From Perkinsus olseni (taxonomy: Eukaryota; Perkinsozoa; Perkinsida; Perkinsidae): a stretch of 26,877 nucleotides of DNA. The position numbers and the translations under genes were made by a program. Where the stretch lies: assembly GCA_013115135.1 (NCBI GenBank), contig JABANP010000625.1, forward strand, positions 1 to 26,877, given 5' to 3'. Positions 1 through 7,916 of the stretch are shown here, in pieces; the first letter of the stretch is position 1, and each line of letters starts with the position of its first letter. Below the pieces are notes generated by a model. That model was given only the letters and a program-made list of their open reading frames with translations. It made no database searches and was not told where the DNA came from.

Positions 1-205
1 GCTTACTGATCTTGCCGCGACAGAGTCGAGGCTGGATGACCAGAGCTAGACAGCGATAACGCTGTATGGACATAGAGTCAGCACCGACAGCGTAGACGTG
101 CGCATCGAATGGATCGAAGCATCATCACGCAAGCTTGTCGACAATAGTGTTGATTCTATGAGAGGTAGACCTCGTCGAGAAGTGTTCTGGTTAGAACTCT
201 TAGAC
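1..205 (-). other. gag-pol junction, possible start of protease region (partial)
   Basis: After the Gag stop at 206-208, the same minus-strand frame meets two more stops almost at once and then a TGA TGA pair near 105-110. Below that it stays open to the edge and reads ...HVYAVGADSMSIQRY..., which loosely resembles the second half of a retropepsin (GAD-x-x-x-I). No DTG/DSG active site is visible. An alternative frame overlaps the last 100 nt of gag (open from 309 to 46) and then stops, so a simple frameshift does not reach pol here. Either pol is expressed from a separate start to the left, or this copy is decayed at the junction. Confidence 0.25.
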
Positions 206-3154
206 TTAGAGTTCTTGTCTGAAAGTAGAGCCAGCTGCAGCCTCGGTCTCATCCTTAGAGTTGAGGTGAGACTTAGCCATTTGGTCATAGAGGACCTGAC
301 GTTGTACACGACCTAGGCGTCTTCGCTCGAAGCCCGTTAGTAGATCAACGAAGTCATCGAACGAAACGTTGCCGTCACCGAGCTCGCGATCGACCTTATC
401 ACGAAGGTAGTCAGACTGTAGACCATCATAGAGTCGACGCTTCATATCATACTCGTAGGTCATGATGCCCATTAGATGGAGCTCTGTGACGATGGCTTCG
501 AGCCTCTTGACATAGTCAGATAGGGTTTCTGACTTAGACTGCTCGCACATGACGAAGTTGACCTTTGCCTTAGCGATGGCGTCATCATTGTCATAGAGGG
601 AGCGAATACGACCACGTAGATGATCAAGATGTCTCTCGTAGTCGAGGTAGCACTTGGCAGGAGGAGGCATGCCCTTGATGAGCTTACGCCAAGTAGAGGG
701 CTCAATATTACTACTGGCCCATAGATATCGAGTAACAGCATCGTGTCCCTCTAGAACAGAGTCGATCTCTCGAACAATAGTCGAACCGCTTCGTAGATCA
801 CCTTCCCCCTTGAACACAGGCTTGAGAGGTTTCTTCTCAGCAATAGACCGTGCAACATCATAGTCCTTCATAGAGATTCTGGTTCTACAAGGCTGAGAAC
901 CACATCCGGGACAACTAGACCCGTAGGAAGGAGCAGCACGATTAGGAGGTTGGTAGAAGCGGTTATCTTGACGACCATGTCCAACACCAGGTAGAGGCCG
1001 GATAGCGAAACCGTCCGAGAGGTTGATGGGAGGTCGCTTAGAGTCATGTCGTCGAGGTGGAAGGCTTCCTTCTGACAGTAGAGAGGAACGCCGGGAGGAC
1101 GAAGAAGATCTCGAAGCATTAGAACGCCTAGACCGCCTCAAAGTGACGCGATGATGGCCATTAGAACTCCCACTCCTAGAAGGCTCAATGCGAGATCTCC
1201 TAGAGTGGCGAGAGCTAGTAGCATCCCCATTCCTAGGGTAGGGACCCCTAGAATGGCGGGAGCTAGAACCATGGGCTCTCCCATTCCTAGAAGTTCTAGA
1301 GTGAGAACTAGTAGAATGGCGAGAAGTCCCTGAACCGTGGGCTCTCCCTCTCCTAGAAGATTCATAGTGCGAATCCCTAGAGGGGCGAGAACCCTGGACC
1401 TTCCCATTCCTAGAAGCCTTAGAGTGAGAGCTACTAGAATGGCGAGAGCCCTTAGAACCACCACCGCAAGGTACTTGCTGGTCAGATGGTAGTGAACCGC
1501 GAAGAGTAGACTGCTTCAAACCCTCGTTGTCATTGTAGACAGTGTCGACATTGATAGCATCAGGCATAGACGGCACCATGACAGGAGAGGCGGCAACCGA
1601 ATAGGGGACCAGGGATAGATGACCATGTGGTCCCGGAATGTAGCCCCAGCGAAAATTAGATGCACCTTGCGGAGGTTGTGGATAGACTCCAGAAGCAAAA
1701 GGGTCGACCGGTATAGGGTAGGGACCCTTAGGATCAGACAATGAAGCGCCGGGTTGATGAGAAAGCCCAATAGATGGGGGCATAGGGACACCAGGAAGAT
1801 GAGGGTAGACACCAGTTGAAGTTGAACCACTCGCCGGAGGAACAACTAGATTAGCTGGTAGAATAGGAGAGTGCTTAGAATTCCCGTCCTGGTTGATATC
1901 GGTAGAGCTAGTCTTACCTGGATCGGCAGGAGAGGCATCAGGGTCGTCGTCCGTATGGGACTGTTCAATAGGATTAGAAACCTCTCGTAGTGGATCGTTA
2001 GAGGACCGACTATCACCAGCAGGTACTTGAACGGTGTCGTCTCCTGAACTTCTCTTAGAGTCATCGTTGATACCAGCCTTAGAGGAATCAGCAATGTTGG
2101 CGTCGTCAGCACCAGGAGAGTCACCAGGCGGTGGCTTAGAGTACCGACCCTTAGAGGGATCGACCTTACCGAGCTCGCTGTTGAGCTTAGCAATCCTAGA
2201 GGAGTACCTCGGAGTACCAGAATAGGTCTTGTTCTTCGAGGTTCTAGAAGAAGGCGTCGTACCAGCCATTAGAACTGTTCCCAATGATGGGAAACTAGAT
2301 GGAGTCTGAGTCGCCATAGACGGAGCACCAAACGTTGGAGTACACGAAGGGCCATACGAACGTGTAGAGCTTACAGGCGATGGAGAGCCATCGTCCTGAT
2401 GAGTAGATAAGGCGTTGAAGTTAGCCTTAGAAGAGGGTACGTACATACTGCTAGAAGAGAAGCAGTGCACAATAGAGTCGTTGCAAGGGACCATAGACAA
2501 GATAGTACCATCGCAGTTGAGGGCGTAGACCTCAGCGCGGCCGAATTGGCCACGAGGTTGATCATCCTTATAGAGAGGATGAGAACAAAAACCGTGCAGT
2601 TGCTCAGCCGTAGATGCAAGCTGAGCATTAGTGCGGGACGGTGACATGGGATATCCATTGATAGAGGCATCGTCGTGGTGGTCGGAAACAATAGACCGGT
2701 CTGGAGCTCCTCGAATAGATTGATCGGTAGCGCCTAGCAGTGATGCAGAACACTGACTAGAGGGCCCATCAGATAACGTGGAACCCAAAGGTGACATGAA
2801 TATGCTCGATGTCAATAGAGACGGCGAAACCGACGGTTGCGACCTAGAGTGGTCGACTTGTGTTGGTGACGACAGATCACGCAACGGAGAGGATGACCTC
2901 GATGATAGAGAGCGGCAGCTGACCATGGAGTTGGTCATGGAGCCTTGTAGAGGAGGTCCAGACATAGGAGACGAGCCGTTGAACTCGGAGGTTCGGAAGG
3001 ATATCCCGGTAGAATGTACGGGAAGGGAATCGTTGGTCGTAGAAAAAGTAGAAGGTTCTTGATGTGATGGTGTAGAAGGGGATCCTAGAGAATCATAGGA
3101 GAAAGCACGAGAGTTCGGGACCGTCCCTAATCGATTCATTCCCGACGACTGCAT
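206..3154 (-). CDS. gag: retrotransposon Gag polyprotein (982 aa)
   Basis: Structural protein of an LTR retroelement; in this class it forms the particle that packages element RNA. I start at the ATG at 3154-3152; the frame runs eight codons further upstream but only from a TTG. Residues 1 to about 530 are Pro/Ser-rich and low in complexity. About 560-720 is an Arg/Ser-rich stretch with repeated SRHS, SRNGRAHGS and SRRS units. A small Cys cluster (CPGCGSQPC) follows. From about 750 to the end lies the conserved capsid part: VFKGEGD, then W-R-K-L, LRGRIRSLYDNDDAIAKAKV, ETLSDYVKRL and MKRRLYDGLQSDYLRDKV, the usual retrotransposon-gag pattern of helices with an ESLSDYVxRL-like core. No CCHC zinc knuckle is seen; the RS/RG-rich region may bind RNA instead (inference). 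The frame is intact, which suggests a recent insertion. Confidence 0.75.
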   Translation of the reverse strand: MQSSGMNRLGTVPNSRAFSYDSLGSPSTPSHQEPSTFSTTNDSLPVHSTGISFRTSEFNGSSPMSGPPLQGSMTNSMVSCRSLSSRSSSPLRDLSSPTQVDHSRSQPSVSPSLLTSSIFMSPLGSTLSDGPSSQCSASLLGATDQSIRGAPDRSIVSDHHDDASINGYPMSPSRTNAQLASTAEQLHGFCSHPLYKDDQPRGQFGRAEVYALNCDGTILSMVPCNDSIVHCFSSSSMYVPSSKANFNALSTHQDDGSPSPVSSTRSYGPSCTPTFGAPSMATQTPSSFPSLGTVLMAGTTPSSRTSKNKTYSGTPRYSSRIAKLNSELGKVDPSKGRYSKPPPGDSPGADDANIADSSKAGINDDSKRSSGDDTVQVPAGDSRSSNDPLREVSNPIEQSHTDDDPDASPADPGKTSSTDINQDGNSKHSPILPANLVVPPASGSTSTGVYPHLPGVPMPPSIGLSHQPGASLSDPKGPYPIPVDPFASGVYPQPPQGASNFRWGYIPGPHGHLSLVPYSVAASPVMVPSMPDAINVDTVYNDNEGLKQSTLRGSLPSDQQVPCGGGSKGSRHSSSSHSKASRNGKVQGSRPSRDSHYESSRRGRAHGSGTSRHSTSSHSRTSRNGRAHGSSSRHSRGPYPRNGDATSSRHSRRSRIEPSRSGSSNGHHRVTLRRSRRSNASRSSSSSRRSSLLSEGSLPPRRHDSKRPPINLSDGFAIRPLPGVGHGRQDNRFYQPPNRAAPSYGSSCPGCGSQPCRTRISMKDYDVARSIAEKKPLKPVFKGEGDLRSGSTIVREIDSVLEGHDAVTRYLWASSNIEPSTWRKLIKGMPPPAKCYLDYERHLDHLRGRIRSLYDNDDAIAKAKVNFVMCEQSKSETLSDYVKRLEAIVTELHLMGIMTYEYDMKRRLYDGLQSDYLRDKVDRELGDGNVSFDDFVDLLTGFERRRLGRVQRQVLYDQMAKSHLNSKDETEAAAGSTFRQEL

Positions 3155-3343
3155 CAACAGAACACAATGCGAAACCAACTAGATACGATGGCAATAGTCT
3201 AGAGGGCTAGGGTTCGATCCGAGAGAGTAGACTCGAGGAGCGAACGAGAGATAGATTGCAACGAGGTAGAGTAGAATCAATAGACAGGCTAGAGATTCAG
3301 ATACTTAGCAGATACTCGATCTGAAGTACAGTTAGATCGCTCT

Positions 3344-3351
3344 AATATATA
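3344..3351 (-). promoter_or_regulatory. TATA box of the retroelement
   Basis: The minus strand reads CTATATATTAGAG, with TATATATT at 3351-3344, about 190 nt upstream of the gag ATG. Transcription would start near 3315. The start of the TAGA-rich zone coincides with this box, which supports it marking the 5' end of the transcribed part. Confidence 0.45.
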
Positions 3352-3405
3352 GAGTTCTCAGAACTTAGTTCTAAGCTTGGAGTGCTTCAGCGAAGCTAGC
3401 CGTTT

Positions 3406-3432
3406 CGAAGATCTTACAGTTTTAGATCTTCG
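3406..3432. repeat. 9-bp inverted repeat in the LTR-like region
   Basis: CGAAGATCT (3406-3414) and AGATCTTCG (3424-3432) are perfect inverted copies around a 9-nt loop. Smaller inverted repeats (GTTCT/AGAAC, CTTAG/CTAAG) lie just to the left at 3352-3376. They fall in the presumed U3 part of the element, upstream of its TATA box. Confidence 0.5.
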
Positions 3433-3670
3433 GCGAGCGAAAACTTCGTGGCGCCGTTGGACGGCATAGAGCAAGATTTGTAAGATCAATCTTGGCCTCC
3501 AAGTTCACGTTGGCGCCGCTCCGAAACGTCTGAAGGTTCTGAGGTCCGCCTCTCCCCCCTCTTCGTCCTTAGCACGATTCATCCCGCTTTATCCTCCCTG
3601 GAAGACACCGCACTCGGCTATTCGGAAAACCTAATCGAAATATCAAGTAGCTCGGTTCGAGTTATATGTT

Positions 3671-3714
3671 AACTTATATGTAGCTGACCCAGCTAAGCTG
3701 GGTCGATATAAGTT
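3671..3714. repeat. compound hairpin near the presumed outer end of the LTR
   Basis: A perfect inner palindrome GACCCAGCT-A-AGCTGGGTC (3686-3704) is framed by a second perfect pair, AACTTATAT (3671-3679) and ATATAAGTT (3706-3714), with 6 nt on one side and 1 nt on the other left unpaired. This gives 18 paired positions in 44 nt. It lies just inside the presumed outer LTR edge; terminal hairpins of this kind can serve integrase or termination, but that role is only inferred. Confidence 0.6.
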
Positions 3715-3725
3715 GCGTTTACACG

Positions 3726-4119
3726 GCTGCTCTTAGAAAGAACTTTCTGTCAAGGGACTCCCGTGAAGCAAGCAATAGGCCACATTCGCACTAGGAGCAT
3801 GTGGAGTGGCGGAGAAAAACCGGTATCGATGATAGGTAATGTGGCACACTTCGAGCTCTGGGCGTGAGCTCCAATTTCTCTTCAGTTGTTTGATTACTGA
3901 CACACGTCTTGGCAGGGGTCAACTTTGAGCATCAGAGCCTCGGCTAGGGTCCAGGGTAATTGGGCCATTGGTGATAGAGCTATAGAGAGATTGCCACTGC
4001 AACTGCCACTGCTGCTGCTACCGTCGCTACTCTTGCCACAGTAGAAACTCTCCACCTCTTTAAACGTATCCTTCGTCAAGAGTCGGCGCGTAGTTGCTGA
4101 CTAGTTTCTCTCCTCGATC
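3726..4119. other. intergenic region, no gene recognised
   Basis: Between the retroelement and the coiled-coil gene. I see a short CTG/CCACTG-rich run at about 3990-4025, and a TTTAAA at 4059-4064 that could act as a weak TATA element for the ATG at 4120. The longest frame here (minus strand, 3894-4079) has no ATG and a low-complexity Ser run; I do not believe it is a gene. Confidence 0.4.
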
Positions 4120-4143
4120 ATGGAAGCGGCGTCCGGATGTCAG
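4120..4143 (+). other. candidate alternative first exon of the coiled-coil gene
   Basis: ATG at 4120 in an excellent start context (A at -3, G at +4), eight codons (MEAASGCQ), then a near-consensus donor CAG|GTATGT at 4144. The exon ends in phase 0, matching the phase-0 acceptor at 5625/5626, and would continue the heptad-rich sequence directly (Q|VLHHAEVENTLRDQ). The resulting first intron (4144-5625) would contain the whole 58-bp minisatellite. The rival is the ATG at 5505. Transcript data would decide. Confidence 0.4.
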
Positions 4144-4265
4144 GTATGTCCTCTAACCGATAGAAGTGGATTGGAAATGGATGGGGGATGGCCTTGGATT
4201 GAATTGTAGTGCGGATGGCTGGGTCACCCAGCCTGGGTGTCGTGTGTGTTGCTCTGATTACCTAA

Positions 4266-5115
4266 GAGCCTTTCCTCTGTCACTGGCCTCAAGTTCATGA
4301 TTAGTTTTTTAAATAAATTCTTAAGAGCCTTTCCTCTGTGACTGGCCTTGACTTTATAGTTTATTTTATTAATAACTTTCTGAGAGCCTCTCCTCTGTGA
4401 CTGGTCTCAAGTTTATAATTGAATTTTTTAATAAATTTTCAAGAGCCTTTCCTCTGTGACTGGCCTTGACTTTATAGTTTATTTTATTATAAATTTCTGA
4501 GAGCCTTTCCTCTGTGACTGGTCTCAAGTTTATTATACTATTTTTGATGAATTTTCAAGAGCCTTTCCTCTGTGACTGGCCTTGACTTTACAGTTAAATT
4601 TTGTAATAAATCCCCGAGAGCCTTTCCTCTGTGACTGGCCTTGACTTTATAGTTTATTTTTATTATAAATTGCTGAGAGCCTTTCCTCTGTGACTGGCCT
4701 CAAGTTTATAGCTGAATTTTTCTGATAGATTTTCAAGAGCCTTTCCTCTGTGACTGGCCTTGACTTTACAGTTAAATTTTTGTAATAAATCCCCGAGAGC
4801 CTTTCCTCTGTGACTGGCCTTGACTTTGATAGTTTATCTTACTGATAAATATCTGAGAGCCTTTCCCTGTGACTGGCCTCAAGTTTATAGCTGAATTTTT
4901 AATAAATTTTCAAGAGCCTTTCCTCTGTGACTGGCCTTGACTTTATAGTTTATTTTATTATAAATTTCTGAGAGCCTTTCCTCTGTGACTGGTCTCAAGT
5001 TTATAATTGAATTTTTTAATAAATTTTCAAGAGCCTTTCCTCTGTGACTGACCTCAAGTTTATAACAATAGGTTTTCACGAGCTTCTCGTCTGTGACTGG
5101 CCTTGACTTCAAATC
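4266..5115. repeat. 58-60 bp minisatellite, about 15 units of two alternating types
   Basis: Each unit begins GAGCCTTTCCTCTGTGACTGG. The conserved GC-balanced core is followed by an AT-rich spacer. Two types exist: A continues CCTCAAGTTTATA, B continues CCTTGACTTTATAG. Unit starts are near 4266, 4325, 4384, 4443, 4501, 4559, 4618, 4677, 4737, 4797, 4857, 4914, 4972, 5031 and 5080. The order is A B A B A B B A B B A B A A B, so the ancestral state was probably an AB dimer of about 118 bp later disturbed by unequal exchange. The cores are almost identical, while the spacers vary in length by 1-3 nt. Confidence 0.9.
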
Positions 5116-5504
5116 CTGAAATAAAAATTAAAAAGTCGTTTAAATCGTTGGTCAGACGATGATTAATCGCCTGAAATTAAAGTCATTTAAAAATTGAAAT
5201 TTGTAACTGAATTTTCAAGTCCTTAGATAGCAGCGTTTGCTCTGTGGCGGATGTTGTGAGTTTGGTTGTGGAATTTTACTCATCGGTGGCCGCTACCGGG
5301 TTTCGTTCGCTTCAATGGAAAGCTTCCATGACAAAAAGCATCTTCGTTCGTTGTGTTCGAGTGTGCAGTGCAGTCCGTACCGTCCGTAAAGCTTCACTGG
5401 CACTGCCTGGTCGCGCGTGCCGCACGCGGCGTGCGCTGTCATGTGGTCTTCACTGAGTTTTGACCTAACTATAATAGGCTATTATTAATAGCTTCTCCCT
5501 TGTC
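5116..5504. other. non-coding stretch with AT-rich decayed repeat and small hairpins
   Basis: 5116-5230 is AT-rich and ends in a fragment (CTGAATTTTCAAG...TTTGCTCTGTGGC) that looks like a decayed minisatellite unit. At 5421-5435 there is CGCACG-cgg-CGTGCG. At 5471-5492 two overlapping, mutually exclusive hairpins occur: ATAATAG-g-CTATTAT and GCTATTA-t-TAATAGC, 13 bp before the ATG at 5505. A plus-strand frame at 5244-5456 starts only from GTG and shows no family features. Confidence 0.4.
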
Positions 5505-7348
5505 ATGAAGAACGTACCCAACCGTCGTCAACGGGTAAAGCAGACCCGAGATAAATGGGTAATCTACGGTCGCCGACAGCCTGTGGGGATTTGTGGGTTG
5601 TGACTGTTTTCATTCTCCCTCGTAGGTTCTTCACCATGCCGAAGTTGAAAACACTTTACGCGATCAAATTGACCAGTTGACTGGACAGGTGAAAGCGCTC
5701 ACCTCGAAGTTGGCTAAGGAGGTAATCATTGAACGGAAGGTAAAATGTAACCGCCCCGAGTTCTATCTCCAGGACCTGTTATCGAATATTTCTGTTGTGT
5801 AATATCTTAGGAAGCCACAACAAGTGGGGAACCTGTGAGATGGTCAGGTCGCCATGTCATGACTCAGACTGACGCGACCGTGAGCAGCGAGGTAAACGTT
5901 CCCGGCTGAAACGAGGTCATAATGGTCATTTCGATTCTTTCCAGGTAGCTCGTTTGAAGGCCCAGCTTGCATCGATGACATCGGAGGCATCCAGTAAGGA
6001 CGCAGTTATAAGCAAGTAAAGGAATAAATGGGTTTCAATAGTTCGGGTGACTTATTGCATTAGGCTACAGACTGATTTAGATAAGGCTAGAACAGATTTG
6101 ACGCAGTGCAACGAGGAATTGCGACAGTAAGTCGAAAACTTTTGATACTTTTGGCATTGAGGGGTACGTACTAGGAGATCTGCGGAAATGGCGACAGTCG
6201 TCGATGAGTTCCAGCAACTCGAGCGGGAGTTGGAGCAGTCCGAACAGAAGTACCGCGCTCGGAGAGAAGTGTAATACCGGTCTCTGAAGTTTGATGCAAA
6301 AATTGCTCATAGACTTCATAGAATTATTTTCACCCAGAGACGATGAATACGCCAAGGACTTGGAGCAAAGCTTGGGGAAACAAGAGAGGCATAACGCCTT
6401 CTTGCGACAACTCCTCAAAGAGAAGGAAAATGCGGGTGCGAGCATTGCGGAGTGCAGAGAACGGGTGAATTCTCGCCAGCCTAGAGGACTAAGTCATTGT
6501 CAGCCTGTCAGGTGATGACACATCGGTCAGCAGAGTGCGACCAGCCGGCCGCGACATCATCGACCATCTCCTCGATATCAGGAAAAACCAACGATGACCG
6601 TTGTGCCGACAAGTCATCGTATGCGGATACGTCCGGGCCCAAACGGACGAGCAAAAAAACTCCTGATAAAAACCCTAAAACTGGTTTCAAGGAATCGAAC
6701 CATCTCAAAACCGGCGACGTTCCTTCTAACAATAACAAGAGAAGTAGTACCTCTGGCAAAATAGCCTGGCACAATGATGAGCTTCGTGATACCGCTGCGA
6801 TCCCTGGCAAGAAACCGAGGACGGCTAATACTTCCAGCCATAAACCGAGGGACGACAACTCTTCTGGCACGGACGGCTCAACTCCAGAATTCGAGGTAGT
6901 CCTGGATTCCTTAGCCGACAGTTCGGTAGCCGAACTTCGGTTTCCACAGCTTGGAAATCCTGTATTTCAGGGCGCTGAAGTCCTTCTGGGAGCAGTGTCT
7001 GCGCGGCTTGTCGAAAAGGGTGGTATACGCGGGCTGCGTTTAACTAACAATTCTTCGAAGTCGAAAACGATTTTCTTTTCTTACTCCGGCGAGACACGCA
7101 CTTTTGATATCACTCTGGAACCGAATAGAACGAGAGTGTTCAAGGTGAAGCCGGAGCACCAGCAGAAGAAAGAAGTGCACCTAGTGTCCGAGATAGGAGA
7201 ACAAAAAGCGCTACCTCTCGTGTGGAAGACCTTACCCGTTTTGGAAGAGAACACCGCACCTATGACCCCACTGAGGCAATCCCGCCGCCTGAAATCAGCT
7301 AAAAAAGTCGCATCACCGGGATTTGTCTCCTCCACCGAAATTCGGTGA
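5505..7348 (+). CDS. coiled-coil protein with basic linker and lamin-tail-like C-terminal domain (about 480 aa, 8 exons)
   Basis: Exon model: 5505-5558, 5626-5739, 5811-5891, 5945-6015, 6064-6126, 6175-6270, 6338-6464, 6512-7348. All introns are GT-AG, 47-71 nt, and all phases agree, giving 481 codons with stop. Residues about 19-200 carry heptads (LRDQIDQLTGQVKALTSKL; LQTDLDKARTDL; FQQLERELEQSEQKY; YAKDLEQSLGKQ). Next comes a polar, Ser/Lys-rich linker with an NLS-like KRTSKK near 247. Residues about 343-445 form a beta-rich segment (GIRGLRLTNNSSKSKTIFF, FDITLEPNRTRVFKV, PLVWKTL), then a basic tail TPLRQSRRLKSAKK with a possible proline-directed phosphosite. Rod, NLS, beta domain with LxLxN and LVWK is the layout of nuclear lamins, but the rod is about half the usual length and no CaaX box is present. 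Lamin relationship is inference; a generic nuclear coiled-coil protein is the alternative. The first exon is uncertain (see 4120). Confidence 0.6.
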
Positions 7349-7650
7349 ACTCGGCTATCGGTAGCAGAGTTGCTACCCTAGTCAATGTCATTCTACTAGG
7401 TCCTTGTAAGACAACAGAATGGTGAGTGATTTCGAGTTGGTCAGTTCGTAGTATCTATGATTAGGTTGCTGACGTGAGGGCTTTTCTTCTCTGGTTGCCC
7501 TTTCCATGAAGACTTCAGAATGGTAGTTTCGGTATTGACATGCCAACTCATAGTCAGTTTCTCACAATTGTATAAGCTCCACCGCGTTAGTACCAGTCAA
7601 TTTGTGGCGGTATGGTCGGGCTGTTACATGCCGTACTTGACGTCCTATCA

Positions 7651-7667
7651 GGCCCTTACTAAGGGCC
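7651..7667. repeat. 17-bp palindrome
   Basis: GGCCCTTA-C-TAAGGGCC, perfect 8-bp arms around one base. Lies about 265 bp upstream of the ATG at 7917; no function assigned. Confidence 0.6.
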
Positions 7668-7798
7668 CCTTAGAGTGTTGATGCTAGAGCGCATGATGAC
7701 AGTTTGTGATTCACAGGTGTCGCTTGTCAATGACATGGCCAGTGATACGCCTGCAAATCAGATATTGTCCGGTTTTCGTCCCTGAAGACGTCAGACTG

Positions 7799-7823
7799 AC
7801 GTTTCGTGAACTTCACGAAACGT
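7799..7823. promoter_or_regulatory. 25-bp palindrome upstream of the MULE-like gene (possible operator)
   Basis: ACGTTTCGTGAA (7799-7810), one C, then TTCACGAAACGT (7812-7823): perfect 12-bp arms. It sits about 56 bp upstream of the TATA box. Perfect dyads of this length in a promoter are typical of dimeric regulator binding; a transposase-autoregulation site is one possibility. Function is inferred. Confidence 0.5.
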
Positions 7824-7878
7824 GAACTATGTAGCATGAGATCAGTTTCATTTCAGAAGCTTACTTTAGATCCTACAG

Positions 7879-7885
7879 TATAAAT
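7879..7885 (+). promoter_or_regulatory. TATA box of the MULE-like gene
   Basis: TATAAAT, 31 bp before the ATG at 7917, so the 5' leader would be very short. The palindrome ATGTCATGACAT (7912-7923) overlaps the start codon and contains an upstream ATG followed at once by a TGA (ATG TCA TGA), a minimal uORF. The transposon now lies 46 bp downstream of this box. Confidence 0.45.
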
Positions 7886-7916
7886 GTACTATCCTAGGCG
7901 CGAGTGGCAACATGTC

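Larger units (their letters stand above)
1..3725 (-). mobile_element. 5' part of an LTR-type (Ty3/gypsy-like) retroelement, truncated by window edge
   Basis: Read on the minus strand: an upstream control region (about 3725 to 3345) with hairpins and a TATA box, a short leader, a complete Gag frame, and the beginning of what should be pro-pol at the left edge. Gag homology is the support. The LTR limits are a guess: a TG...CA pair that would bound it lies near 3253 (TGCAAC on plus) and 3725 (GTTTACA on plus), but the partner LTR is outside the window so this cannot be verified, and no convincing TGG-type primer binding site is visible. The whole transcribed part (1 to about 3354) is unusually rich in TAGA on the plus strand (UCUA in the RNA). 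Confidence 0.6.
7349..7878. other. intergenic/promoter region of the MULE-like gene
   Basis: No coding exon is evident. It holds two near-perfect palindromes, annotated separately at 7651 and 7799, and leads into a TATA box at 7879. I see no inverted counterpart of this region downstream of 13884, so I cannot claim Mutator-type terminal repeats. Confidence 0.45.

Noticed and set aside
3205..3232. GGATCGAACCC on the minus strand as a tRNA primer-binding site
   Set aside because: The complement of a T-arm is there, but the position where TGG (complement of CCA) is required reads CTA/TCT, so the match is incomplete.
4266..5070. ACTGGCCTCAAG in minisatellite units resembling the end of a dinoflagellate/perkinsid spliced leader (TTGGCTCAAG)
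   Set aside because: Only about 8 bases agree, no donor GT follows directly, and there is no Sm-site context.
4885..5112. Minus-strand frame in the minisatellite reading repeated RGKALENLLK units
   Set aside because: Openness over four units only, unit length varies by 1-3 nt so the frame is not maintained, and no ATG context or flanking exons.
4266..5115. CRISPR-like array (regular repeats with variable AT-rich spacers)
   Set aside because: Spacers are themselves repeats of two types, the surroundings are eukaryotic with spliceosomal introns, and no cas genes exist; it is a minisatellite.
5244..5456. 70-codon plus-strand frame
   Set aside because: Starts at GTG only, no recognisable domain, and no splice linkage to the neighbouring gene.
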